Shown here in pieces: positions 11,364 through 23,321 of a stretch of 64,000 nucleotides of DNA (the first letter of the stretch is position 1; the number at the start of each line of letters is the position of its first letter). Source of the DNA: Dendrocalamus latiflorus. Taxonomy: Eukaryota; Streptophyta; Magnoliopsida; Poales; Poaceae. Below the pieces are notes generated by a model. It saw only the letters and a program-made list of their open reading frames with translations. It was not told the origin of the DNA and did not search any database. Position numbers and translations under genes: made by a program. Where the stretch lies: the NCBI GenBank assembly GCA_017311315.1, contig CM029666.1, positions 2,224,871 to 2,288,870 of the forward strand, given 5' to 3'.

Positions 11364-12099
11364 TAATACCTACTCAATTGAAGATGAAGGACAAGAAGAT
11401 CGAACTCTTGATGGCGTTGACATGCCTCGAGTGGTGCTGATGGGGTTGAAGAAGTGGCAATCGGGAGTAGTGGCTCTGGGGTGGTGGGAGTGGTGAGCGT
11501 GTCCTTGGTAGCAGGGCACATGTCCTGCTAAAAGAACAAAAATTAATAACACAAGTACATAGATATGGGAATCTGCTCACCTCCACACGGCTCCTTACCT
11601 TACTGGTCAGCGTCGGCGCCAGCAAGAATAGGTGGGCAAGCTCCTTACCTCTGAATCATTCGCCTTCGCACCACATACGTTGCCCTGTAGCTATTGGTAG
11701 CGCTGCAAAAATACAATTACGTAGAGAGGTATTGTTAGTTCTAAAGACATTATTATGAAGTGTGATATATGATTGTTGTGTTGTAATGGATACTGAAAAT
11801 TGTGTCCAGTGTCGCAGTGTGGCGCTGGATTCCTTGTGTCTCTCTCCCTAGACAACGTAAACGCTGAATGACCTACATGATTCCAAAAGGTTAGCCTCGG
11901 CCATTGCAAACGAAGTGAAGACTACAATAGAGTTATATATGGATCAAGAGAAAATGAGTTTACCTGTAAGTGTTTATTACACACAAGTGAAGTCATAATT
12001 GCTCTTAAGTAGGGAATCAAGATATATTATTTTGCTCCATTTTCGTACAATTACAATCAGAATCTAGTGACCTCTAATCATGTATATCACCATAGTGAT

Positions 12100-14020
12100 T
12101 AATCATAAGTTCATGTTTCGTATAAAGTACAAATAAAACTTATATGGCTCTAGTGAAGTACTTACCCTTAGTTGAAGGGTACCATGATGTAGTTCTTATC
12201 ACTATGAGCAAGCAATTCTCTCATTATGTAATCTTGGACGAAGAGTCTGTCATCGATGATGGATTGCTCAGAGACCAAGTGTGAGTCGAGAAAACTCACC
12301 GGTTCTTGCCGTCGTCGGACTTGTTGGATCATAAATTTATACATAAACAATGAGTTATAACATTTATCGGTATTATGTGAATGTAGAACTTGATTGTACA
12401 GTATGCTCACAGCGTCCAGCATCGTAGAAGTGAGGCATCGAGTTCGTCGAGGTTGAATAATAAGAATAAGTCTTTGAAGGTCATGACGAAGTAGCATGAA
12501 TCGTGGAGGAAATACGCCTCCGTATATCTCACGATGAATCCACTATACCGGTTTGGCTTCATGTTGGACATTTGCATGTACCAGGTATGCAAAGTATTGC
12601 AAACTAGTCCAAGTTTGGGTAATTGTGCTCGAGGACCAGCGACACTCTGAGCATGAACTTCCATTCCCCAGAAGGCGCACTAATCTTCTTTGATTGGGCC
12701 TTAGCGTCTCGCTTACGATACATTTTCGCCGTCGCCTTCACGAGAGCCGATGCGCTGACCTTCTAAAGAGGAGCTTGAAGTGGAGTCATAGAGCGTTCTG
12801 TTTGATAGGCATGGTCATGTGGAGATCGCGACATGAAAGGGAATAGAGTGATGACTTTCTTGGGCCACTGCATGAATGTGTGGACGGCATCCCCTAATGT
12901 CATGATTTCTATGTTTGGAAGCCTCTCCAAAAGGACGGCCCTCAAAACGTCATTAATCATGTCCACCTAGACTTTCACGAAATCGGTCCCTAGCTGGGCA
13001 CTGTACACCAATGTCCCTAGCAGATATGGATACGCTAACCCCCACCCAGCGTCAATGAGAATGGAGCCAACAACCTTGATTCTGATGATGCACGGTGTGG
13101 CCTCTTACATAACAATACACGATGAGCTAAAGCGTCCACCAGGTCTATCTATGTAGCATTTTAGAGATGTACATTATCTAGATGTCGCCGATAGGTAAGT
13201 GGGCGTCGCTATGTTCAGAAAATGGTGCGGACGCGCAGCTATTCCGATGTTGACAGGGGATTGGGTACCGTAATAATAGGGATGACTTGCGACTGGTTGC
13301 GGACTTCTCTCAGTTCTTTCCTCAATACATCTATCTCTTCTCAAAGTGAGGCAGTTATGTCCTCAAGTTTTACATCAAATCCCATTTCATATTTTCCTCG
13401 CACTCGGCCTTGAATCTCCTACTCCTATACGCCTCAGAGTCATTTGGGAATCTGTACCTCCAAGATACGTAAACCCCTAGGCCTCGCGTGCGACCTGAGT
13501 GCTTTTTGTTTCCTAGGGCCGTAGACAATATATTCCTCTCCCTGACTACTTAGGAGTCTTTGGAAGATTCGTTAGTTAATGTTTGCTGCAAGAGACAATC
13601 ATGTTATTTTAAACCCCATGAAGTTATGGATCTATTAACATGTTGGTAGTTTAACATATCTTACCAGGCATTGGGATGCTTCCTCGTCTGTGGGGTTTTT
13701 GAAAGAGGCGACGCCCGAATACGTGGTTGATGACCTCGCTCTTAACCAGTTTCAGGCGCACTCATTTATGATCTCGGCAAATGGTAGGAAGGCCTCCAAT
13801 CGGATTGCGACATCATCCTCCATCCTCCATTGCGGGATTTTACCCGCGTATCCAGTGGTGCCAAGTCTGTGGGGGTAAGTGTTTCGTACTTGGATAGTCT
13901 TGTGCACCACACTTTTCTGTTGAAATTCAGTCACCGTCTTTATCCGCACAAAGGTCTCCCATGTTTTCGGTGACACGAAAGGATACCTTGTGAAAGGCGT
14001 GCGATCCTTGGTCATATATT
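12100..14020 (-). pseudogene. CACTA (En/Spm) transposon coding remnant
   Basis: Minus-strand fragments in several frames match proteins carried by plant CACTA elements. At 14015-13685, words such as PHRLGTTGYAGKIPQW and, one frame over, WLRARSSTTYSGVASF correspond to the Transposase_24 type. A Glu/Lys/Arg-rich segment follows at about 13420-13220. At 12664-12407, PKLGLVCNTLHTWYMQM and NRYSGFIVRYTEA precede DLFLLFNLDELDASLLRCWTL, which resembles the part preceding an Ulp1-like protease domain. Frameshifts and stops break it throughout. No CACTA termini or 3-bp TSD were found, so the borders are approximate. Confidence 0.65.
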
Positions 14021-14049
14021 GTGTGACAAGTGTGCTTTAAAGATTTTCC

Positions 14050-15146
14050 ACACTTTTTCCATTGCGATGAGTGCATACCGTCACACACGTTTATGGACTT
14101 CTGCTGGTTTATTTTTCGTGCACATGCATACTAGCACGGACGGTTCCTTATAAACCATATATAATAAGATATCTAGTATAACTTATTTTATAGTAGTATA
14201 CATAGTAGTATAGTTTATTTTCCGTGCACATGCATACATTCATCCATTCGATTACTATACATACTAGCAATCGGTCCGCACTTCGTGTATTGTATGTATG
14301 TTCAGACTATAAATATACATATATTTTTAGAGAATTGCTAACCAGCACTTGATCATTTTTTTTATTGTGCACTAGTTTTGCCTTGAGATTCGTGCTTCAC
14401 TTCTCTCTTCGGCTCTGGCTAGAACTCCGGCATTAGTTCCGGCGAGCTAGGGTTGGGTTTGGATTGAGTTCATTGCAGCCCCAGGTGGGGCGTCGAGGCG
14501 GCGGCTGCCTCGGCCGCCGGCCAAAAGAGGGTGGTTTTGCACTGTCAAAAACAGAATCACTGTTAATGCATCAGCTGGTTTTGCTTCTCCTTCATTTGAG
14601 CGATCCAACTCTTTTCAGTTGTGGGTATTACACTGTTACGCTGCTCTTTGCATCCATCATTAGTCAGCACTCAGCACAGTGACACATCGGTGATTATTGA
14701 TTTATGTCCTGATGATAATTTGATATGATACATTAGCAATCCGGTCATTCACATAACGGTATATTGTTGTCCGTGCTAGAGTAGTTTTCTTTGCTTAGAT
14801 TCCATTTATGCATACAATAGTTTCTTCACTCTTCAGCATGGATAAAAAGACATGCAACAAACACATGGCAGATCACCGATAAGCAACTTATGTACATAAC
14901 TGCATTCAGTCAACTGTATAGGACCATATATATGTAGTTAAGCGCTGACTTAAGCATGTCAGGATACAAAAGCAACAGAAACCTAGTTCTAAACATTTGC
15001 TGCTTAAGATGGCTGCGCCGCTGCGGTATACTACTATGGGCCTTCAGCATTTTAGCTAGGAGGCAAGATGGTACCAAAAAGGCTGGTAATAGGTGGTTTC
15101 TCCCAAGTCCCAAAAAAAGATGCTGGTGCACAAACTACATCCAGTA
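14050..15146. other. Intergenic stretch downstream of DDB2
   Basis: Low-complexity AT-rich sequence. It contains a small GC-rich island at 14400-14530 and direct repeats of TTTATTTT(T/C)CGTGCACATGCATAC near 14108 and 14213. No exon is recognised. The 15147-proximal end should contain the 3' UTR of DDB2. Confidence 0.5.
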
Positions 15147-18100
15147 TCAAGCTTTGGATTTGCCTTTTCCCTTTACGGTATGAGTGAAGTGAGTCTTCTT
15201 CGCTTTCTTGTTCTTTCCATCAGAACCGCCATCCGAGTCGTCATCAGTACTATTGTCATGCTTGCCATTTGATTTCTTCCGGGAACCTGATCCATATACA
15301 TATTCCTTGAATTTCTGCTTGATCCTCTCTTCTGAAGGATCAGCTTCAGTCTTTGGTTTCCAAATGAAAATGGACCTGCAAGGGCAGCCTTGTAAGAGTG
15401 AAAAAAAAGATCTAGCATAAAGATTGATTGGTCTACCTTGAGCTTCCTGAAGCCAGGATATCATCTTGCGGATGTAGCTTGTTCACCGGGCTGATAGTTG
15501 TTATGTCGGGGTCCATCACCTCAGCCATAAGCTTCCCAGTACTGGTGTCTATGAAATCAATGGGATGTAGAGCAACCCCATTGTAGTTTTCACTTATGTA
15601 ACGGCCGATAACTGCAACTGTTTCTGAGTAATCCTGCAGAGAATTAACATTCCATTTCAAAATTGGGCACAGTAATTATTGTAAATTAAATAACAACATA
15701 TATGAAAAAAGAAGCACTTTGTAGTTAGAACTGCACCTTTGGATCCCACTCAGCTTTGAAGGGAGTCAAGTGACGATTGAAATCATGGCTGTGCACGATT
15801 TCTCTACTTGGGGATTCCAGATTGCCAAAAATATAATCCCATACACGAATTCGGTTGTCCTGACATGTTGTCAAGATCTTAGTCCCACTTTGTGGAGAAA
15901 AATATCCTGAATTAACAACCCGCCCATGAGCAAGGCTGGCAAGGGGAGAGTTGGGCTCAAGCTTCCTTGTATCCCAAATGCGGGCCTAATATTACAGAGA
16001 GATGTGGTCATGTGGAAATATTAGTACAAAATTAAAAAAAAAGGTATGTACATATGCAGAGCGCACTCACATAGTGATCATTTCCACTGCTCAGAAGAAC
16101 TTCAGGTCGAGCAGGATTGCAATGAAGGCCAGTTACCTTGCTACCCTTTTTATGTATAAGAATTGGGTTCCCAATTTTTGTCTTTGACCGTCTATCCAGC
16201 CTGCAAGAATTAACACATAGGACAGATGTAATAGCTCACTACAGAATGTGAGGTACTCTGATATGGCACAGGCATGTATGATACGTATCAAATATGGCAG
16301 TATACAACAATATCTCTGAATCACTTATGACAGTATACAACAATATCTCTGAATCACTTATGACAGTATACAACAACATATCTGAATCACATATGACAGG
16401 TTACAACAATATCTTTAACTCAATTATAAATTCATCATTGATAACAAACTATTTGGAACTGAGCTGCCAAACGAATGCATCAAATAAATCATATTAACAT
16501 CCAAGTCAACTGTTTCAAAGGAAGCTGTATATACTGCATGTTAAGCTATTAATCTCAGAAAAGGTACCAAATGCTTCCTAGTGATACTCACAAGTAAAGA
16601 AACCCAAAGTTATCCGCCACCAAAAGAAGGCCTTTGTCAGTGTTTAAGTCCATCCCATATAGCATGCGCCAAGTGCTCGGACCCTGTTATGGGCAACAAC
16701 CAGGGTTTATTAAAATCAAGCCCAAAGTGGATACTAAGTTGTTCAGAACAGCACATACGGAAATATAGATTGAAACATGCAATCTATGTAAGCTTTTTTG
16801 AACACAGCAATCAATATAAGCTTGACTAGAAAGCAATGGGGAAAACTTACACTCCAACCATTTGGGTTGAGATTTAACAAGGGGGAGCCAATTCCAGTGT
16901 CTAAGTCTGTGCTACTGATAGTCCCATCAGAGGAAGCTGTATATAGTACTCCATCATTGGTGGTGTCGAACCTGAATAAGATCAAGTCAAGTTACAATAT
17001 TTCATCCTTGGACAAAAGAAATGATAATAGCTATCAAGGAAAAGCTCTTACTTCATACTGTTCAGAATGCAGGAGTGCACAGAATCATAAGTAATCTTCT
17101 CATGCAACTTAACATAATCCCAAATACCTAGTAGCCCTTTCTGTGTGGAAAGAACAAAGAAGGGATAATTAGTACTTGCCTATGCGTTCCTGCAATGCAG
17201 CCATACTTGCAAATAATTTAAGTGGACAACAAAGTCCAATGGTAGGACAGCCATACCTTGTCTCCCGATAAAAGCACATTATTTTTAGTTGGATGAAATT
17301 CCAAGCAGGTCACACGCCTCTGGTGAAATTTAATGTTTCCACACTCCAATTGGTTGGGTATCAGAAACTGAGGCTTAACCTAGAATTAGGGAGAGGAAAA
17401 AATTGACAAAACTGGTACTAGCAAAAATAGTGATACAAAAATTTGCAGTTGATAACGATAAGAAAAAACATTCATCAAATCACATACCATCGAAATCTTG
17501 CCTTTCACTTGGCTCTGAAAGACATAATCCAGTGAAGCGTTTGTGTTCCTCCTAGGGGCCGGGATAACACCATGTTCCATTGCTACCCTATGTGGGCAAG
17601 TCAAGGTCGTATGACCTGCAAATGATGAAAATATCATTGTGTCAGTGACTCAGATAGAAAGCCACCACTCACGTCATTTTCATCCAAGGATACATAATGC
17701 TGTCGCGGAAGAGGTGGACTTATACTCCACATTTTATTTGGTACAATTGTAGGCTAAGCCTTCAAGTTGTAACTGGCAAAGTATAAATTGTTATAAAACA
17801 TTTAAAGGAAACAGCTATTTAAGCTTCCTGGCAGCAGAAACATCAGAAAATAATATGTGCCGATTCATCCACTATTGTTAATTATCCCTCTAATCTTGAC
17901 AGAAGTGCAAACTTCTTTCAGAAACTATCTAGAACAAGCAGTTAGTCTAACCTCCTGTGAGCATGAACACGAGGAAGTAGTAATTCAGAAAATTGATGAG
18001 TTCTTGAACTACCCCATTCCCACTGGGAAATACCGGTTTCTCACTTCCCAAACCACAAACAAACAAGCATACAGTTATAGATATCAGGACCTGGCGTCTT

Positions 18101-19078
18101 GCATAGGAAGCAAGGCTTCATGGGGCAATCGACATACACTGCCCCCTTAAACCCTGCCTCATGCCCTGTCCTTTTGCACACCTGCAACCAGACATTACAA
18201 AGCACACATCAAAACTACAGTAAGAGACCACTCATTGGAAAGTTCCAGATACCATAAAAGGAAATCTTTCCAACAAAGAAACTCAAAATGTTAAAAGAAG
18301 GAACCTTTCCCTGCCCAAACCATAAATTAATCCAAGCAAATGCAAGGGTTTATCAGTGAAGCAACCATTTATCACATTAAACCCCAAGTGATCCAGCAGG
18401 ATTTTCCTCTCCAAACCTCGAATTGAGCGCAACTAATAAACGGATCAAATTTGCATCCCCCAAATCCCAAAAGCTATCAAAACAAAATTAAGAAAGAAAA
18501 ACCAAAGGAAGGGAACTTTCCACACTCAAAGCCACAAAAGAAAGACAAAGTTGTATCAAGGGGAAACAAACAACTGCTCCTACTCCAAACGACCAAAACA
18601 GGAACAGACGATTAAGAGAGAAGCAATTGCCGCACTCCAATACCCAAGCGAAGCTCAAAGCATCAGAAAGAAGCAATCTTTCTGAACGTAAATCGAAAGC
18701 GCACAGCAAAATCGAGAGGAAAGCGCAAAGAAAAATCTCAAAAAAAATCCCGGCACCGACCAGTACCTTACACACTTTCTTGAGGCTGATGGTGATCGAA
18801 CCCTTCCTCCCGCTCCTCCCCGCCGCCGCCACCGCGGGGGACTCCTTGGACGCCGGTTCGGCAGCGACCGCCTCTCCGGCCGCAGCCTCCTCAACATCCT
18901 CCTCGTTGTCGGAGCCCTCGACCTCCTCCTCTTCTTCGCCGTCGTCGGAGGAGGATGAGGACTCCTCCCCGTCGGAGGAGGATGAGGAGGGGGACGCGTC
19001 CTGCTGCTCCTCCTCGGCGGCGTAAGGCCCGCGGCGGCGGCGGTTGTGGACGAAGCGGGTGCGGGTTGTGGGACCCAT
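15147..19078 (-). CDS. DDB2: DDB2, UV-damaged DNA-binding WD40 protein
   Basis: Complete 11-exon gene: 19078-18767, 18181-18091, 17615-17488, 17379-17257, 17140-17052, 16971-16851, 16683-16592, 16200-16071, 15985-15737, 15633-15437 and 15375-15147. All junctions are GT-AG and the sum is 1761 nt (586 aa). DDB2 recognises UV photoproducts and recruits CUL4-DDB1 for global-genome nucleotide excision repair in the nucleus. Residues 1-100 are an acidic Ser/Glu-rich tail followed by GRSGRKGS. Cys/His zinc-knuckle motifs span 103-141, the second being C128-x2-C131-x4-H136-x4-C141, a plant-type feature. A WD40 propeller follows (about 178-505). WDTR at 366-369 is the DWD motif for DDB1 binding. The C-terminus is a charged Lys-rich tail. 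No disabling change is seen. Confidence 0.95.
16294..16425. repeat. 33-bp minisatellite, four units, in DDB2 intron 7
   Basis: Units begin at 16294, 16327, 16360 and 16393, each starting ATG(G/A)CAG(T/G)(A/T)TACAACAA. Periodicity is exactly 33 bp, with the last unit most diverged. The array lies wholly inside the intron 16201-16591. Confidence 0.9.
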
Positions 19079-19184
19079 GTGTCAGTGAGGGGCTGAGGCC
19101 TCGGCAGGCGGGAAAGGGAAGGTCTGGTGCGACAATGGGAGACGAGGTGGTGGGTAACTTCGGCCTTTGGGTTATTTCCTGAGG

Positions 19185-19345
19185 GGATTTGCTCATGTGC
19201 CCTAAAGTTTAATGACATTTGCTCATTTGACTTATGATGTCTCACTAACATGATGTCTCACCAACAGAGCCCACATGTCAGTGAGACATCATGGGGCAAA
19301 TGAGCAAACACCATTAAACTTTGGGGCAAGGGAGCAATTTTTCCA
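19185..19345. repeat. Fold-back element just upstream of DDB2
   Basis: The two arms, CCCTAAAGTTTAATG on the left and CATTAAACTTTGGGGC on the right, are reverse complements. Inner words ATTTGCTCATTTG and CAAATGAGCAAA, and GATGTCTCAC and GTGAGACATC, also pair, so the segment can form a long hairpin. It starts about 110 bp upstream of the DDB2 start codon. The structure suggests a small fold-back MITE. Confidence 0.75.
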
Positions 19346-19874
19346 TTTCCTGATGGGTCGCGTCACGCGAGCTTTTGGGGTTTTGCTTTGATGTTCGTGC
19401 TAGCTGCTAGGCAAATGAAATTAGGAAGGAAACTTTGGTCATATACAACGGTTTGTTCTTAAGCTATATTTTAGATGTGTTCTTCTATGCTATAGTTTAA
19501 GGTTTTTAAATTCTGTTCATTCGTGACAGAGTATAAAGAGAGATAGTCACATACGATTTTAACTGGTATAATTGAAGTCGGTATAGTGTCTACTACAATT
19601 GATTTATAGGCACCGCCTTAAAAAGACACACTGTTTAAAAAATATTTATTGTAGTGTAAGCTAAAAGTCACAAGCAACAAATCTAAAAGAATCTGACCCA
19701 ATATGTCCACATCGTCAACTAATATTACTAAAGATGACTATTTCAACGTATTGTCTCTTAGAGATGGGCCACATAATAAATACAACAATATTTTTAAATT
19801 TTTCCACAACCGAACCAACGTGTCAGTCTCAACATAATGTATTAAACTCTCTCTCCTCCTACCTCTCCCTCATC
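19346..19874. other. Intergenic stretch with a possible eroded MITE
   Basis: No coding similarity is seen. The segment around 19500-19680 shares words such as TACGATTTTA and GTCTACTACAAT with 31470-31560, so both may be relics of one short repeat family. Confidence 0.3.
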
Positions 19875-20021
19875 TTCCTAACTAGGGCTGTAAAAAAACT
19901 TAAGGCTCGTGAGCTGTTTGAGCTCGGCTCGCTCTAGACTCGATTCGAGCTTGACTCGAACTCTAAACGACCTGAGCTTACGAGTTTTAACGAGCCGAGC
20001 TCGAATAGCTCGCTATAGTTA

Positions 20022-20896
20022 TGACGAGGATATAATAATCCTCTAATTATTAGTCGTAAGTCTTACTGCGACTACTTCTTAGTCATAAATCTCTCTACGA
20101 CTACATAGTCGTAAGCCTTACTGTGACTACTTCTTGGTCGTATGTCTCTCTACAATTTCATAGTCGTAGGTCTTATTGCGACTACTCCTTGGTCATAAGT
20201 CTCTCTATGACCTAATAGTCGTATGTCTTACCACGACTACTCCTTGGTTGTAAGTCTCTCTACAATCACACAGTCGTAGGTCTTACTGCGACTACTCTTT
20301 AGTCATAAGTCTCTCTGCGACCGCATAGTCGTAAATCTTATTGTGACTACTCCTTGGTCATAAGTCTTTTCTATGACCATGTACTATAAGATGTCCTACG
20401 ACCTGGTCGTAAACTTTTCTACGAATAGCCTATCTAATGTCTTATAGAGTCGCCTGACAAGATGATTAGAACGTGCACTTATTTTTAATAACCACACATG
20501 ATCTCTCACTAACAACAACCATTGTATGGCGAACTATCCTCATATCTCTCTGACAATAACTTCCAATGGACGGTTATCATCTGGACCATTGGGATGTCTT
20601 TTGGCGCAAGACAATGACCACTGCTTCATCCACTATATAAAAGTTAATGTCGAAGAGAGGTAGGAAAGAGGCGGATCCAAGTAAGAGATAGTGCAAGGTA
20701 TTTCACATTACACACTTTGTAATTTTTATCTCTAAGCAATAGCAACATAGGACGTAAGATTATTATTCTCCCAGGAGAAAATCCGAACCTGTATAAAAAA
20801 TTTCGGTGTTTTCCTTCTGCATTACCAGAACTTAGTGATAAGAGTTTCCCTGAATCTGAACAAATCATGTGCAAGATTGGTATTAAAATATCGACA
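20022..20896 (+). mobile_element. Probable solo LTR (Gypsy-type) nested in the hAT
   Basis: The segment begins TGACGAGGATATAATAATCC and ends ATATCGACA, giving TG..CA borders. Flanking pentamers AGTTA (20017-20021) and AGTTC (20897-20901) differ at one base. A TATA box (CTATATAAAAG at ~20633) and a downstream segment GAACCTGTATAAA resemble the promoter and R-U5 region of grass Gypsy LTRs. The same start (TGACGAGGATAGAGTAATCC) occurs in reverse orientation at 44118. No internal retrotransposon domain is attached. Confidence 0.6.
20048..20395. repeat. ~55-bp tandem array, six units, inside the LTR
   Basis: Each unit begins AGTCGTA(A/G/T)(G/A)(T/C)CTTA and continues GCGACTAC then TCATAAGTCTCTCTA, with 10-20% substitutions between units. 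The sixth unit breaks down near 20390. A related GTCGTA/TTACGAC pattern fills the LTR fragment at 43.8 kb. Confidence 0.85.
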
Positions 20897-21226
20897 AGTT
20901 CGATTTGAGCTTGAATATTGATGCATATTAACTTTTACCGAGCTTACTCGAGCCGAGCTCAAACTTATCTATTGTTGAAATATCATGCATGTTAAATTTT
21001 TTTTACTATTATCGAGCTTACTCTAGCCGAGCTCATGATATTCTTATTATTGAAAATTAGTGCATGTTAATTTTTTAATTGTTATTGAGCTTATTTGAGC
21101 CGAGGTTGAACCTAGGTACCAGCTCGGACCTCAACTCAAACTCTCTCGAGCTCGTGCTTCTACCGAGCTCGAGCTTGGAAGGCCAGGCTCGCTCGAACTC
21201 AGCACGTTTACAGCCCTATTCCCAAC

Positions 21227-21889
21227 CACTGACACTGCCATCTCTCCATCCCATAATGTCACCCTTCACCTCCGCTCCCTCAACTATGCACCATGGCCAC
21301 CGCCGAAAAGCCCTATTCTCCATTGTCGTCGTCCCCTCTTCTCTCCCTTCCCCTTCCTCTTTTTATTTTGCCAATGTGTCACTCTAGATCCGGCCAAATT
21401 CGCCTCACCGGAGTCAAGATTTGGCAAAACACATGGCGAGAATCGCTCTACCGTTGTCTTGATAGCCAGATTCGCCGTCTCCATCACCCTCGTTTGTCTC
21501 CACGCCTCTTCCTACCTCGATGTGTTGGCTTCACCTCCCTCTCTGTCGTGGAGATAATCTAGTTGCGGCGAGGTCAAGGGAAGCGGGCGCAGTCCAACAA
21601 CAGAAACCATCATCGCTACGTTCTTGGTTTGCAGATTGCGATTGTCACCTTTGGAAACGATGATCTCTCTTCGTTCTCTCTCCTCTATATAGACTTTTGC
21701 TGACGTAGTAAGACTAACCGACGTCAACATGGTCTTATTGGAGGTGCCCTTACTTTTATGCTTTCCATAAAAATTTTATTTGTTGTTGTAGTCACCTGAT
21801 ACTCTAGTAATAGCTACACAACTTTAAGATATGCACTAGTTAATTGTCGTTAGTTAATTGTGAGGAGAGCATCCAATTTAGTACATGTA
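21227..21889. other. Intergenic stretch between hAT and long-TIR element
   Basis: A C/T-rich segment (21230-21570) has short frames but no recognised domain. GGAGGTGCCC near 21748 resembles one end of a Harbinger MITE but has no partner in view. Confidence 0.35.
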
Positions 21890-22555
21890 GGATCTGTCTA
21901 GGTATACTTCATGTCACAAAGGACTTTTTAGCATGTTTGGTATTGTTTAGCACTGTATTTACAAAAATAATCATATACATAGCATATTGACAAAAATGAC
22001 GTTTTTGCCATCCGGTGGCCGAACGACAGCGCGCGTGGGCTGACGCGTAGCTGCTGCCATCCTGCGGTGAGACGACAGGCAACCTATTGTCTCTTGGTCG
22101 GATAGCAGGTGGCCTACCGCCCCACCACCAGACAGCAAGGACCTACCGTCCCACTATCAGGCGGTAAGTGATTAGGCTAGCTGATTAGCTGGTCTAATTA
22201 CCTACCCTAATTTATTTTTTTGTGTATTATTTGTTTGAATTTTTAAATATAGTAAACGAGCTCAAAAAATTACGAAATTTTATGTGCAGTACTTAGTTGT
22301 TTAATGTTTTTGGTAATTTTATCTACTATGAATGTTGCTCAAAAATTCATAAGATTTGATATTTGTAGGAGCTGTTAAATATAGTAAATGAACTCTAAAA
22401 ATTATGAAATTTTATGGCAAGTCTTCTGACATAGTCATAGTAATTGTATAATTTTTTTTTGAGATTTTTATGTGCTCTAAATTTTATCATGTTAATTCAT
22501 GTTAATTTAATCATGAAATTAACGATGCTCAGGTATCTTTTGTAGTTCATACATT
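21890..22555 (+). repeat. Left long terminal inverted repeat
   Basis: This arm pairs with 28455-29075 in inverted orientation, with scattered substitutions and small indels. It contains a CCATCCGGTGGCCGAACGAC-type GC-rich core and then a long AT-rich inner part. It likely supplied promoter and recognition sequence for the element. Confidence 0.8.
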
Positions 22556-23321
22556 ATAAATATTTGTAGAAGTACATGTAATAGTACAAAAAATACATAT
22601 GGCTCACCCATCTGAGCCACTGTTATCTACTTACCGTGTCTGTCTCCCCGTGCGTGCCTTTGTCTTTCGTTAAGCACGACATATCCCGTGGGGTACGTTA
22701 GTCGGTCCGGATGTTGCGTCTCGGTTCAGAGGAGGTATGTAGACCATTCAGTTTGCTCAGTGGCTAGCGGTGGTCTGGTAGGCTCAAGTATAGCAGGCTG
22801 GGTTCGGTAAGAGTCAATGTCCTCCAGCTAAGACATGCTGAACTACGAGCTGTTAGCAATAATGTCGTGAATGAAGGATTCTAAAACTCCCCTCGTGATG
22901 CGAAGGAGCTCTCGCCTTGATCGTACAATATGGCTGTGGAGCCAAAGGAGCTCTGCCCATTGAAGTCTCCAAACTCTGCATATAGTGTGAACAATAAGCT
23001 CTGCCCTACGTATGCTGCAAACCCTGGCGCTATGTACCACTTTCTAGAAGCATCCAGAAGGCCCGAATCGTCATCGGTGGACTCGACGTCACCTCCACGT
23101 TGAATTAGAGGCTGCAAGATGAAACATTATTACTCACAATAAATATTTGGACGTACAATGCGATTCTCATACCTCTCAAATGTGCAACGAAGATGAATGA
23201 CGGGGAGCGGTAGTCTGTGTTGGTGGTGCAGACGTCACAAGTGATGCATTTCGACGATGGACCTGTGGCGGGAGAATGCCATGATGTTAGTGGAATGTAA
23301 GGCCTAACAGGAAAACAAAAC

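Larger units (their letters stand above)
19883..21218. mobile_element. Non-autonomous hAT (1336 bp) containing an LTR
   Basis: The ends are TAGGGCTGTAAA on the left and the complement of TTTACAGCCCTA on the right. Flanking octamers are TTCCTAAC (19875-19882) and TTCCCAAC (21219-21226), a one-mismatch TSD. Subterminal DNA is rich in GAGCTCGAGC-type words, as in many grass hAT MITEs. At about 20900-21100 a GAGCTTAC(T)CGAGCCGAGCTC-centred unit of ~65 bp recurs three times. Removing the LTR at 20022-20896 leaves an element of about 460 bp. Confidence 0.8.

Noticed and set aside
18655..19251. 198-codon Pro/Arg-rich minus-strand frame
   Set aside because: It is an alternative frame of DDB2 exon 1 (acidic Ser/Glu code read out of phase) and extends into the promoter.
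20048..20395. Regular ~55-bp repeats considered as a CRISPR-like array
   Set aside because: There are no unique spacers. Whole units are repeated, and the array is inside an LTR in a plant genome.
21741..21760. GGAGGTGCCC-type Harbinger MITE end
   Set aside because: No inverted partner or TAA/TTA duplication could be found nearby, so an element cannot be bounded.
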